Origin: CAJBVG01 sp044376465
Lineage (GTDB): Bacteria; Bacteroidota; Bacteroidia; Sphingobacteriales; Sphingobacteriaceae
Direction of reading: 5' to 3'
Length of the DNA: 5,639 bases
Assembly: GCA_044376465.1 (NCBI GenBank)
Contig: JBILKW010000147.1
Location: 1 to 5,639 of the forward strand
Shown here: in pieces, positions 1 through 5,639 of the stretch
Numbering within the stretch: the first letter of the stretch is position 1
How the letters are laid out: each line of letters starts with the position of its first letter
Made by a program: the position numbers and the translations under genes
Notes under the pieces: generated by a model
Database searches by the model: none
The model's input: the letters and a program-made list of their open reading frames with translations, nothing else
What the model was told of the DNA's origin: nothing

Positions 1-1
1 C

Positions 2-43
2 ATTAAGAATTAAGAATTAAGTATTAAGAATTAAGTATTAAGA
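2..43. repeat. Six tandem heptamers ATTAAG(A/T)
   Basis: Six consecutive 7-base units of the form ATTAAGW fill bases 2-43. Their last bases run A, A, T, A, T, A and there are no other mismatches. Three units in the opposite orientation, (T/A)CTTAAT, follow at 56-76. The array lies 3' of the superoxide dismutase gene and outside any open frame I would trust. It may continue to the left of the window, because unit 1 begins at base 2. The sequence shows a simple-sequence repeat directly; any role is unknown. It could be slippage-generated spacer DNA or a dispersed intergenic repeat. Confidence 0.85.
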
Positions 44-79
44 ACTATGAAACTTTCTTAATACTTAATTCTTAATACT
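20..79. repeat. Perfect 25-bp inverted repeat (AT-rich hairpin) downstream of the superoxide dismutase gene
   Basis: Bases 20-44 are exactly complementary to 55-79, leaving a 10-base loop at 45-54. The arms are built from the heptamer units: units 4-6 of the direct array pair with the three inverted units. The structure starts about 10 bases after the stop codon of the minus-strand superoxide dismutase gene, so an RNA hairpin could end or protect the 3' end of that message. It does not look like a classic intrinsic terminator. The stem is almost all A-T, and the minus strand beyond it (bases 19 to 1) is more heptamer repeat, not a run of T. A terminator role is therefore only inferred. Confidence 0.7.
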
Positions 80-89
80 GCTAAGTAGC

Positions 90-695
90 TTACGCTTTAT
101 TAAATCTTTCCGCTACCGCATCCCAATTAATTACATTGAAAAATGCGCCCATATAATCGGGTCTGCGATTTTGATATTTCAAGTAGTAAGCGTGTTCCCA
201 AACGTCCATTCCTAAAATCGGTGTGCCTTTTACTTCTGCAATATCCATTAACGGATTATCTTGATTTGGAGTAGAGCTAACCACTAACTTTTTATCAGCA
301 CCTACAGATAACCATGCCCAACCAGAACCAAAGCGGGTAGCTCCAGCTTGCGTAAACTTAGTTTTAAATTCTTCAAAACTTCCGAATGCTGCATTTATAG
401 CTTCTGCTAATGCTCCTTTTGGTGCACCGCCGCCATTAGGGCTCATAATCGACCAGAATAAAGAGTGGTTATAATGTCCACCGCCATTGTTACGAACAGG
501 CATAGGGTGTTTTGATATTTCTTTGCAAATATCTTCAATACTCATTGTTTCTAATGGGCTGCCAGCAATTGCAGCATTTAAATTAGTTACATAAGCAGCA
601 TGGTGTTTACCATGATGAATTTCCATTGTAGTTTTGTCGATGTGTGGCTCCAATGCATCAACTGCATAAGGAAGCGCCGGTAGTGTAAATGCCAT
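90..695 (-). CDS. sodA: Superoxide dismutase, Mn-type (Fe/Mn family)
   Basis: This 201-residue protein converts superoxide to oxygen and hydrogen peroxide. It has no signal peptide, so it should act in the cytoplasm. The length is normal for the Fe/Mn family and the frame is intact. The opening MAFTLPALPY is the usual family N-terminus, which supports the start at 695. The four metal ligands are visible as H27, H77 (in NHSLFW), D164 and H168 (in the signature DVWEHAYY). Metal type follows from two sites: the GGGH stretch at 71-74 lacks the glutamine typical of iron enzymes, and Q145 in NQDNPLM sits where manganese enzymes place their active-site glutamine. This points to manganese, though cambialistic use cannot be excluded. 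A -7 box lies about 37 bases upstream and no Shine-Dalgarno sequence is seen. The next gene upstream, tadA, is co-directional, with a 58-bp gap and no functional link. Confidence 0.96.
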   Translation of the reverse strand: MAFTLPALPYAVDALEPHIDKTTMEIHHGKHHAAYVTNLNAAIAGSPLETMSIEDICKEISKHPMPVRNNGGGHYNHSLFWSIMSPNGGGAPKGALAEAINAAFGSFEEFKTKFTQAGATRFGSGWAWLSVGADKKLVVSSTPNQDNPLMDIAEVKGTPILGMDVWEHAYYLKYQNRRPDYMGAFFNVINWDAVAERFNKA

Positions 696-731
696 GATTA
701 TTTCTTAATTTATTATTGTGTATTTATATGA

Positions 732-739
732 CAAATATA
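732..739 (-). promoter_or_regulatory. Candidate -7 promoter box for the superoxide dismutase gene
   Basis: Read on the minus strand, these bases are TATATTTG, an exact match to the Bacteroidota -7 consensus TAnnTTTG. The box lies in the 58-bp gap between tadA and the dismutase start and would give a leader of about 30 bases. No TTG is present 17-23 bases upstream, so the -33 half is missing or degenerate. This makes the call weaker than for the other two promoters. Read-through from tadA remains possible. Confidence 0.45.
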
Positions 740-753
740 TCAATTAAAGGTTT

Positions 754-1209
754 CTATTTATCTTCTCTTTTTGATTGAAAAAATCTTTGCATTATTTCTT
801 TGCATTCTTCTTCCAAAATTCCATTTACTACAATGGTTTTAGGGTGTAGTATTTGCTCTTTAATATTGCTAAACCCTCTTTTATTATCACTTGTGCCAAT
901 TACTACTTTTTGAATTTGGCTCCAATACGATGCGCCTGCACACATAATACAAGGCTCTACAGTTACATATAGAGTTGCTTCTTGCAAATACTTAGCTCCG
1001 AGATTATTTGCCGCAGAGGTAAAGGCTTGCATTTCTGCATGAGCCGTAACGTCGTTTAATTTTTCAGTTAAATTATGTGCCCGAGCAATTATTTTATTTT
1101 TCATAACAATTACTGCTCCAATCGGGACTTCATCTTCTTCAAAAGCATAACGTGCTTCTTTTAAAGCTTCGTTCATAAAGTACTCATCGGAATAAATTGT
1201 ATAGCTCAT
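754..1209 (-). CDS. tadA: tRNA-specific adenosine deaminase (CDA-fold nucleoside deaminase)
   Basis: This 151-residue protein belongs to the zinc-dependent cytidine deaminase fold. TadA enzymes convert adenosine 34 to inosine in the anticodon of tRNA-Arg(ACG), so that one tRNA reads several CGN codons. The zinc and catalytic motifs are complete: H57-A-E59 within TAHAE, with E59 as proton shuttle, and P86-C87-x-x-C90 within VEPCIMCAG. The early VPIGAVIV and AHN segments (28-35, 44-46) also match TadA. Length is normal for the family, and the ATG at 1209 fits the typical N-terminus. Some Bacteroidota carry related guanine or cytosine deaminases with similar motifs. TadA is preferred from the HAE and LYVTVEPCIMCAGA context, but substrate cannot be proven from sequence. 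It is divergently arranged with the methyltransferase gene across 34 bp. I see only a weak minus-strand box (TATATTTT, 1232-1239) as a possible promoter. Confidence 0.88.
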   Translation of the reverse strand: MSYTIYSDEYFMNEALKEARYAFEEDEVPIGAVIVMKNKIIARAHNLTEKLNDVTAHAEMQAFTSAANNLGAKYLQEATLYVTVEPCIMCAGASYWSQIQKVVIGTSDNKRGFSNIKEQILHPKTIVVNGILEEECKEIMQRFFQSKREDK

Positions 1210-1228
1210 GTTAATTGATGTAACTTTG
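1197..1228 (+). promoter_or_regulatory. Bacteroidota-type promoter for the rlmI-like gene
   Basis: TTG at 1197-1199 is followed after 21 bases by TAACTTTG at 1221-1228, an exact TAnnTTTG -7 box at acceptable spacing. Its -33 half lies inside the first codons of the divergent tadA gene. Transcription would begin near 1232-1235, leaving only about 10 bases before the ATG at 1244, a very short leader. The call is a motif match only. Confidence 0.55.
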
Positions 1229-1243
1229 GTAAAAATATAAATA

Positions 1244-2431
1244 ATGCAGAAAGTATTTCTCTTAAAAGGAAAAGAAAAGCCAGTAGTACACCATCATAAT
1301 TGGGTATACTCCGGAGCAATAGCGAAACAAGACAATGGCATAGGCAAGGGCGATATGGTAATGGTTTGTAATAACGAAGGTAAATTTTTGGCCTATGGAT
1401 ATTACAACGAAGATTCTAAAATTAGGGTTCGTTTATTAGAGTGGGATGAAAATGTAGAAATTAATGAAGCTTGGTGGGAAAAGAAAATTCGTAATGCTTA
1501 CACTTTAAGAAAAGAACGCGTGGAAAATGAAGATACCAATGCGTATCGTGTAATTTTTTCTGAAGGCGATGCTTTACCTGGTTTAATTGTTGATAAATAT
1601 GACGAGTATTTATCTGTTCAGTTTTTAACTGCAGGGTTAGAAGTAAGAAAAGAAATGATTGTTTCTATTCTACAAAAAGTGATTCCAGTAAAAGGAATAT
1701 ATGAACGAAGCGATTCTAATGCGAGAACCTTGGAAGGCTTGGGAATGTCGGTAGGTGTGCTCTATGGCGAGAAACCACCCTCAAACTTATTGGTAAAAGA
1801 AAATGGCTTATTGATAAATACCCCAATTGTAGAAGGCCAAAAATCGGGCTATTTTTTAGACCAACGCGAGAATAGAAAAAAGGTAGCCGCCTACACAAAA
1901 GGGCTTAAGGTGTTAGATTGCTTTTCTTACACTGGCGGTTTTAGTTTAAACGCCAAAAAAGCAGGTGCCACAGAAGTATGGAGTGTAGATTCCTCGGCTT
2001 CGGCAACCGAAGCACTCTCATCAAACTATAAAAACAACCAATTAGACTGTAATGAAGAACATGTAATTACAAGTGATGTGTTTCAGTTTTTAAGAGCTGC
2101 GCAACAAAAAAACCAACATTGGGACCTTATTATTTTAGATCCACCCAAATTGGCTCCCAACCGACAAAATTTACCCAAAGCAGAGCGAGCATACAAAGAT
2201 TTGAACTTACAAGCCATGTTATTAATGAATTCTGGCGATATTTTGGCTACTTTTTCATGTTCAGGGAGCTTAAGTTTAGAGCATTTTAAGCAGATATTAG
2301 CTTGGGCAGCAACGGATGCAGGCAAAGAATTGCAATTTTTGGAGGATTTGGGGCACCCTATAGACCATCCGGTAAGGGCTGCTTTCCCGGAATCGTATTA
2401 TTTAAAAGGTGTTATAGCGCGTATAATTTAA
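1244..2431 (+). CDS. rlmI: Class I SAM-dependent rRNA methyltransferase, RlmI/RlmK family (23S rRNA m5C)
   Basis: This 395-residue protein matches the RlmI family, whose E. coli member methylates C1962 of 23S rRNA using S-adenosylmethionine. An N-terminal PUA-type RNA-binding domain spans roughly residues 1-75, with HNWVYSGAI at 18-26. A central domain follows, with SEGDALPGLIVDKY (106-119) and YERSD (153-157), and then a Rossmann methyltransferase domain. In the latter, DCFSYTGGF (225-233) is the SAM-binding glycine loop, D249 is the likely ribose-binding acid, D299-P-P-K is motif IV, and C339 in SCS is the expected catalytic cysteine. GQKSGYFLDQRENR (198-211) is a family signature. The frame is intact and the length typical (about 390-400). 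The usual arginine-rich stretch before the PW-like motif reads HHHNW here, a small departure. The exact target base is inferred from homology, and related family members modify other sites. A promoter box lies just upstream. A separate promoter for rimP follows the gene, so it is probably monocistronic. Confidence 0.9.
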   Translation: MQKVFLLKGKEKPVVHHHNWVYSGAIAKQDNGIGKGDMVMVCNNEGKFLAYGYYNEDSKIRVRLLEWDENVEINEAWWEKKIRNAYTLRKERVENEDTNAYRVIFSEGDALPGLIVDKYDEYLSVQFLTAGLEVRKEMIVSILQKVIPVKGIYERSDSNARTLEGLGMSVGVLYGEKPPSNLLVKENGLLINTPIVEGQKSGYFLDQRENRKKVAAYTKGLKVLDCFSYTGGFSLNAKKAGATEVWSVDSSASATEALSSNYKNNQLDCNEEHVITSDVFQFLRAAQQKNQHWDLIILDPPKLAPNRQNLPKAERAYKDLNLQAMLLMNSGDILATFSCSGSLSLEHFKQILAWAATDAGKELQFLEDLGHPIDHPVRAAFPESYYLKGVIARII

Positions 2432-2449
2432 GTAATTACACTAAAGCAC

Positions 2450-2479
2450 TTGACAAAAGGTAGATTTTTTGTATATTTG
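2450..2479 (+). promoter_or_regulatory. Promoter of the rimP-nusA-infB operon
   Basis: TTG (2450-2452, within TTGAC) is followed after exactly 19 bases by TATATTTG (2472-2479). This matches the Bacteroidota pattern TTG-N19-TAnnTTTG and is the best promoter in the window. It begins 19 bases after the stop of the upstream methyltransferase gene. Transcription should start near 2483-2487, giving a leader of about 60 bases that contains the hairpin at 2504-2523. Confidence 0.75.
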
Positions 2480-2503
2480 CGCTGGAAAATACTGAAAACG
2501 AAC

Positions 2504-2532
2504 GAGGGGACACATGTCCCCTCATTTATTTT
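2504..2532 (+). terminator. Intrinsic terminator or attenuator-like hairpin in the rimP leader
   Basis: GAGGGGAC (2504-2511) pairs perfectly with GTCCCCTC (2516-2523) around a 4-base loop, ACAT. The next nine bases, 2524-2532, are ATTTATTTT. A G+C stem followed by a T-rich tract has the form of an intrinsic terminator, and it stands out in this AT-rich DNA. It lies downstream of the rimP promoter and 20 bases before the rimP ATG, so RNA from that promoter must contain it. It could attenuate the operon, stop read-through from the upstream methyltransferase gene, or both. The T tract is interrupted, so efficiency is uncertain. NusA, encoded in this operon, promotes pausing and termination at such hairpins, so autoregulation is plausible but inferred. 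Confidence 0.6.
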
Positions 2533-2543
2533 AAATACATCTC

Positions 2544-3008
2544 ATGAGCGCTGTAGAGGCAAAAATTAAGTCGTTTATCGACGAAGCATTAGAAGGAAGC
2601 AATTTATTTGTGGTGGATTTTAAATTGTTGCCAAAAAGCAGGATTGTGTTGTTATTAGATGGTGATAACGGTGTTGGGATAGATGAATGCGCGAAAATTA
2701 GCAGACACATCTCTAACAGAATGGATGAAGAGAATTTAATTGAAGGGGCGAGCACCTTAGAGGTTTCGTCGCCAGGGGTAGATCATCCTTTGAAATTTCA
2801 ACGTCAGTATCCGCAACATATTGGCAGAACATTGGGTATAAAGTTGAATGATGGGAAGGAATTTGAAGGGAAATTATTAAGTGTTGAGGCTGAGAACATC
2901 AGTATTGAAGCAAAAATTAAAGAAAAAGGTAAAAAGAAAGTGCTTTTAGAAGAGCGCAGTTTTGCCTTAACAGATATTAAAGAAGCAAAAATTAAGATCA
3001 TTTTTTAG
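2544..3008 (+). CDS. rimP: Ribosome maturation factor RimP
   Basis: This 154-residue cytoplasmic protein is RimP, which binds 30S precursors and is needed for efficient small-subunit maturation. The N-terminal alpha/beta domain (about 1-83) contains the family stretch GIDECAKISRHISNRMDE (45-62) and the signature LEVSSPGVDHPL (72-83). An SM-like beta-barrel follows (about 85-154), here rich in lysine and glutamate around 123-140. Length is normal. The ATG at 2544 is the only sensible start, because an in-frame TAA lies 12 bases upstream at 2532-2534. No Shine-Dalgarno sequence is present, and the start sits in the small palindrome CTCATGAG (2541-2548). It is the first gene of the classic rimP-nusA-infB cluster, 20 bp before nusA, and is preceded by a strong promoter and a leader hairpin. 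Confidence 0.95.
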   Translation: MSAVEAKIKSFIDEALEGSNLFVVDFKLLPKSRIVLLLDGDNGVGIDECAKISRHISNRMDEENLIEGASTLEVSSPGVDHPLKFQRQYPQHIGRTLGIKLNDGKEFEGKLLSVEAENISIEAKIKEKGKKKVLLEERSFALTDIKEAKIKIIF

Positions 3009-3028
3009 ATAAAGTAAATTGAATAAAT

Positions 3029-4264
3029 ATGAATAACATCAATTTAATTGATTCTTTCCAGGAGTTTAAAGACTTCAAAAACATCGATCGTCCGACGATG
3101 ATGAGTGTTTTGGAAGATGTATTCAGAAGCATGTTGCGCAAGAAATACGGAACAGATGAGAACTGTGATATTATCGTAAATACTGATAATGGAGATTTGG
3201 AAATCTGGAGAACCCGTAGAGTAATGGAAGACGGTTTCTCTGAAGACGATGCATTGGAAGTAGAAATTACAGAAGCAAAAACCATAGACGCCGATTTAGA
3301 GGTAGGTGATGATGCTATTGAGCAAGTAACTTTAGAAAGTTTTGGAAGAAGAGCCATTTTAGCTGCTCGCCAAACCTTGGTTTCTAAAATCATTGAATTA
3401 GAGAAAGACGAAGTTTACAAGAAATACAAAGACAGAATTGGTGAGATTGTAACAGGTGAAGTTTACCAAGTTTGGAAGAAAGAAATGTTGGTAATGGATG
3501 ATGATGGGAATGAATTGATTTTGCCAAAAACAGAACAGATACCTGCAGATTTCTTTAAGAAAGGTGATAACGTGAAGGCAGTTGTATTGCGTGTTGATAT
3601 GCAAAACAACAACCCTAGAATTATTATTTCTAGAACAGCACCAAGTTTCTTAGAGCGATTATTTGAGCAAGAAGTTCCAGAAGTATTTGATGGTTTAATT
3701 ACCATTAAAAACATTGTTCGTGAGCCAGGTGAAAGAGCAAAAGTAGCAGTAGAGTCATACGACGATCGTATTGACCCTGTTGGTGCTTGTGTGGGTATGA
3801 AAGGATCTAGAATACACGGTATAGTAAGAGAGTTGAAGAATGAGAACATCGATGTAATTAATTATACTAACAACTTATCGTTATACATACAAAGAGCATT
3901 ATCTCCTGCAAAAATTACAACTATTAAATTAGATGATGAAACTAAACGTGCCTCGGTTTATTTAAAATCAGACCAGGTTTCGTTAGCAATTGGAAAAGGC
4001 GGGTACAACATTAAATTAGCTGGTAAATTAACTGGTTACGAAATTGATGTTTACCGTGATAATGAAGAGACTGAAGAAGATGTTGATTTAGAAGAATTCT
4101 CGGATGAAATTGAAAGTTGGATTATAGATGAATTGAAAGCGATTGGTTGTGATACCGCTAAGAGTGTATTAAATTTATCGGTAGAAGACTTAGTAAAACG
4201 TACAGATCTTGAAGAAGAAACGATTAAAGATGTAATTAACATATTGAAGTCGGAATTCGAATAA
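3029..4264 (+). CDS. nusA: Transcription termination/antitermination factor NusA
   Basis: This 411-residue protein binds RNA polymerase and nascent RNA. It promotes pausing and hairpin-dependent termination, and it takes part in rRNA antitermination complexes. Domains in order are the polymerase-binding N-terminal domain (about 1-130), an S1 domain (about 135-202, with GEIVTGEVYQV), KH1 (about 205-280, GxxG loop G256-M-K-G259 in VGMKGSRIHGI) and KH2 (about 285-345, IGKGG at 321-325). The region between S1 and KH1 keeps the usual SRTAPSFLERLFEQEVPEV sequence. An acidic stretch at 346-360 leads to one C-terminal helical domain (361-411). The two acidic repeats of E. coli NusA (495 residues) are absent or reduced to this one domain, as is normal in Bacteroidota. 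The start is chosen from the 20-bp spacing to rimP and the expected N-terminus; no Shine-Dalgarno sequence is seen. It is likely co-transcribed with rimP and infB. Confidence 0.97.
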   Translation: MNNINLIDSFQEFKDFKNIDRPTMMSVLEDVFRSMLRKKYGTDENCDIIVNTDNGDLEIWRTRRVMEDGFSEDDALEVEITEAKTIDADLEVGDDAIEQVTLESFGRRAILAARQTLVSKIIELEKDEVYKKYKDRIGEIVTGEVYQVWKKEMLVMDDDGNELILPKTEQIPADFFKKGDNVKAVVLRVDMQNNNPRIIISRTAPSFLERLFEQEVPEVFDGLITIKNIVREPGERAKVAVESYDDRIDPVGACVGMKGSRIHGIVRELKNENIDVINYTNNLSLYIQRALSPAKITTIKLDDETKRASVYLKSDQVSLAIGKGGYNIKLAGKLTGYEIDVYRDNEETEEDVDLEEFSDEIESWIIDELKAIGCDTAKSVLNLSVEDLVKRTDLEEETIKDVINILKSEFE

Positions 4265-4300
4265 GAAATAATAAACGCATATTTGCATAAATACTAGTAG

Positions 4301-5639
4301 ATGTCAGAAGACAAAAAAATTAATTTATTAAAGGCTGCAAAGGAGTTTAACCTTAGTATAGGCACCATTGTGGAGCACCTCGGAAAACAAGGTGTTACCA
4401 TCGACAATAAGCCAAATACAAAGTTAACAGAAGAGCAATATGGAATCCTAATGAAGGATTTCCAATCAGACAAAACGATTCGTGAAGAAGCGAAGACGAT
4501 TGCCATTGGAAAAGCCCGAAGAGAAGAGATTGTAGTGCCAAATGATGCCGCATCTGCTACAAAAGAAAAAGCAGAAACAGAAATAGAAGACGAAATCCTT
4601 ATTAAGAATGTGGTTATTACTACAGAAAATTTACAGCCTAAGGAAGAATCTACTGCGCCTAGTTTGAAAATTCTAGGCAAAATAAATCTTGATAATGTGA
4701 CGGGGAAAGGCAGATCAGATAAAAAAGCTAAAGAAGCTAAAAAAGATGACCTTGCAATTGAGAAAAAAACGGAGAAGAAGGAAGAAAGAAAAACCGAAGA
4801 ATCTAATTTAGAGAAAAAAGTAAAAGAGCAACCTGCAAATGTTATTGAGGTAAATACAGAGCCTGAGATTGTTATAGATATTAAAGCTAAAGAGCAAACA
4901 GAAGCATCGGAAGTTGTTTCAGAAAAGTTGAAAGATAAAGCCCCCGAGAAAACAACTCACAAATCTGCAGAAAAAGTTTCTTCAAAAACTACAGTAAATA
5001 CTACTGAGAAGAAAGTTGAAACTACAACAGAGCGAGTGCCTAATGCTGAGGATCCCGTAAAACCAGAAGATGTAATTCGTGCAAAGGCGCAAAAATTGAG
5101 TGGTCCAAATATTATTGGGTCTATAGATTTAACTCAATTTGCTGCTAAGAAAAAAGCTACTCCCGTTGCAAGTTCATCTGGCAATACTGCTGATCAGAAA
5201 AAGAAAAGAAAGCGTAAAGAAAACAAGCCTATTAACCCGACTGCTGGTGCAGCGCAAGGCTCAGGAAATAAAGAAGGCGGAAACAAGGAAGGTGGAAATA
5301 GGAATTTCCACGACCGTAAGAAACCTGGAGGAGGTTATCAAGGCAATAGACCTAATACACCTAAAGAAGAGCCAACCGAAAAAGAAATACAAGATCAAAT
5401 TAAAGCAACACTTGCTCGTTTATCTGGAGCAGGAAAATCTGGAAAGTTTGCACAACGAGCTAAACTAAGAAGAGCAAAACGTGATGACGTTGCAGCATCT
5501 GCAGAAGAAGCCGCAAAAGAATTAGAATTGCAATCGAAGATTTTAAAAGTTACAGAGTTCGTAACTGCTAACGAATTGGCAAAGATGATGGATGTACAAG
5601 TAACAAAAGTTATTTCTACATGTATGAGCTTAGGCATGT
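4301..5639 (+). CDS. infB: Translation initiation factor IF-2, N-terminal part (cut by window end)
   Basis: An open frame of 446 codons runs from ATG 4301 to the window edge without a stop. An in-frame TAG directly precedes the ATG (4298-4300), so this is the first possible start. IF-2 is the GTPase that places initiator fMet-tRNA on the 30S subunit and drives 50S joining. Seen here are an N-terminal helical domain (about 5-62, INLLKAAKEFNLSIGTIVEHL), then a long linker of Lys, Glu, Ala and Thr (about 63-355), including two GNKEG repeats at 322-331. Next come EKEIQDQIKATLARLSG (360-376), a basic patch RAKLRRAKR (386-394), and the start of the conserved IF2_N domain, TEFVTANELAKMMDVQVTKV (418-437). 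The GTP-binding G domain lies beyond the window. Full length in Bacteroidota is commonly 900-1000 residues, so roughly half is present. It follows nusA by 36 bp with no obvious terminator between them. Confidence 0.95.
   Translation, partial: MSEDKKINLLKAAKEFNLSIGTIVEHLGKQGVTIDNKPNTKLTEEQYGILMKDFQSDKTIREEAKTIAIGKARREEIVVPNDAASATKEKAETEIEDEILIKNVVITTENLQPKEESTAPSLKILGKINLDNVTGKGRSDKKAKEAKKDDLAIEKKTEKKEERKTEESNLEKKVKEQPANVIEVNTEPEIVIDIKAKEQTEASEVVSEKLKDKAPEKTTHKSAEKVSSKTTVNTTEKKVETTTERVPNAEDPVKPEDVIRAKAQKLSGPNIIGSIDLTQFAAKKKATPVASSSGNTADQKKKRKRKENKPINPTAGAAQGSGNKEGGNKEGGNRNFHDRKKPGGGYQGNRPNTPKEEPTEKEIQDQIKATLARLSGAGKSGKFAQRAKLRRAKRDDVAASAEEAAKELELQSKILKVTEFVTANELAKMMDVQVTKVISTCMSLGM

Noticed and set aside
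754..1209. tadA as part of a dismutase stress operon or defence-type deaminase system
   Set aside because: The deaminase has standard TadA motifs and length. It is a housekeeping gene, and the dismutase has its own candidate -7 box; nothing else nearby suggests a defence system.
2479..2551. Long-range pairing of GCGCT (2479-2483) with AGCGC (2547-2551) over the rimP start codon
   Set aside because: The first segment overlaps the promoter's -7 box and is probably not transcribed, so the pairing cannot form in the mRNA.
2998..3849. Antisense open frames opposite nusA (2998-3393, 3398-3604, 3463-3849) and similar ones opposite rimP and the methyltransferase gene
   Set aside because: They mirror strongly supported genes, have Ser/Phe/Ile-rich compositions typical of reverse-complement frames, and show no family motif or promoter.
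4256..4285. Possible internal promoter before infB (CATATTTG at 4278-4285)
   Set aside because: The first base of the -7 box is wrong and no TTG lies at the proper distance. The 36-bp gap is better read as an intra-operon spacer.
4294..4680. Antisense 128-codon open frame opposite the start of infB
   Set aside because: It spans the infB start and its conserved N-terminal domain. The translation shows no recognisable domain.
5149..5156. Possible programmed -1 frameshift site at a run of six A followed by G in infB
   Set aside because: In the infB reading frame the codons are AAG AAA AAA GCT, so the A-AAA-AAG slippery arrangement is out of phase. The IF-2 frame continues correctly beyond it.
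5139..5468. A 109-codon open frame in the +1 frame inside infB
   Set aside because: It overlaps the infB frame, which is supported by conserved IF-2 sequence on both sides. The product is a Lys/Leu-rich low-complexity peptide caused by the A-rich codons of the linker.

Overview
The window reads as an ordinary chromosomal segment from a member of the Bacteroidota, possibly near Chitinophagales or Sphingobacteriales; that finer placement is a guess from protein flavour. The reasons are low G+C, promoter boxes of the TAnnTTTG type, no Shine-Dalgarno sequences in front of any gene, and Bacteroidota-style NusA (about 410 residues, no acidic repeats) and IF-2 (very long charged linker).

Left part, minus strand: bases 1-80 hold an AT-rich heptamer array with a perfect 25-bp inverted repeat. 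It lies just downstream of a manganese-type superoxide dismutase gene (90-695). Upstream of that, in the same direction, is a tRNA adenosine deaminase gene, tadA (754-1209). A 34-bp divergent gap (1210-1243) separates tadA from the plus-strand genes.

Right part, plus strand: a 23S rRNA cytosine methyltransferase of the RlmI family (1244-2431) is followed by a 112-bp gap. That gap carries a near-consensus Bacteroidota promoter (2450-2479) and a strong G+C hairpin with a T-rich tail (2504-2532). The conserved rimP-nusA-infB operon follows: RimP (30S maturation, 2544-3008), NusA (transcription elongation, termination and antitermination, 3029-4264) and the first 446 codons of IF-2 (from 4301, cut by the window end before its GTPase domain).

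Functionally, most genes serve gene expression: tRNA wobble editing, rRNA methylation, 30S assembly, transcription-translation control and initiation. The superoxide dismutase is a separate stress-defence gene. I found no mobile element, CRISPR array, RNA gene or evident new multi-gene system. The two features most worth a second look are non-coding: the heptamer and inverted-repeat element at the left edge, and the attenuator-like hairpin between the promoter and start codon of the operon that encodes the termination factor NusA.
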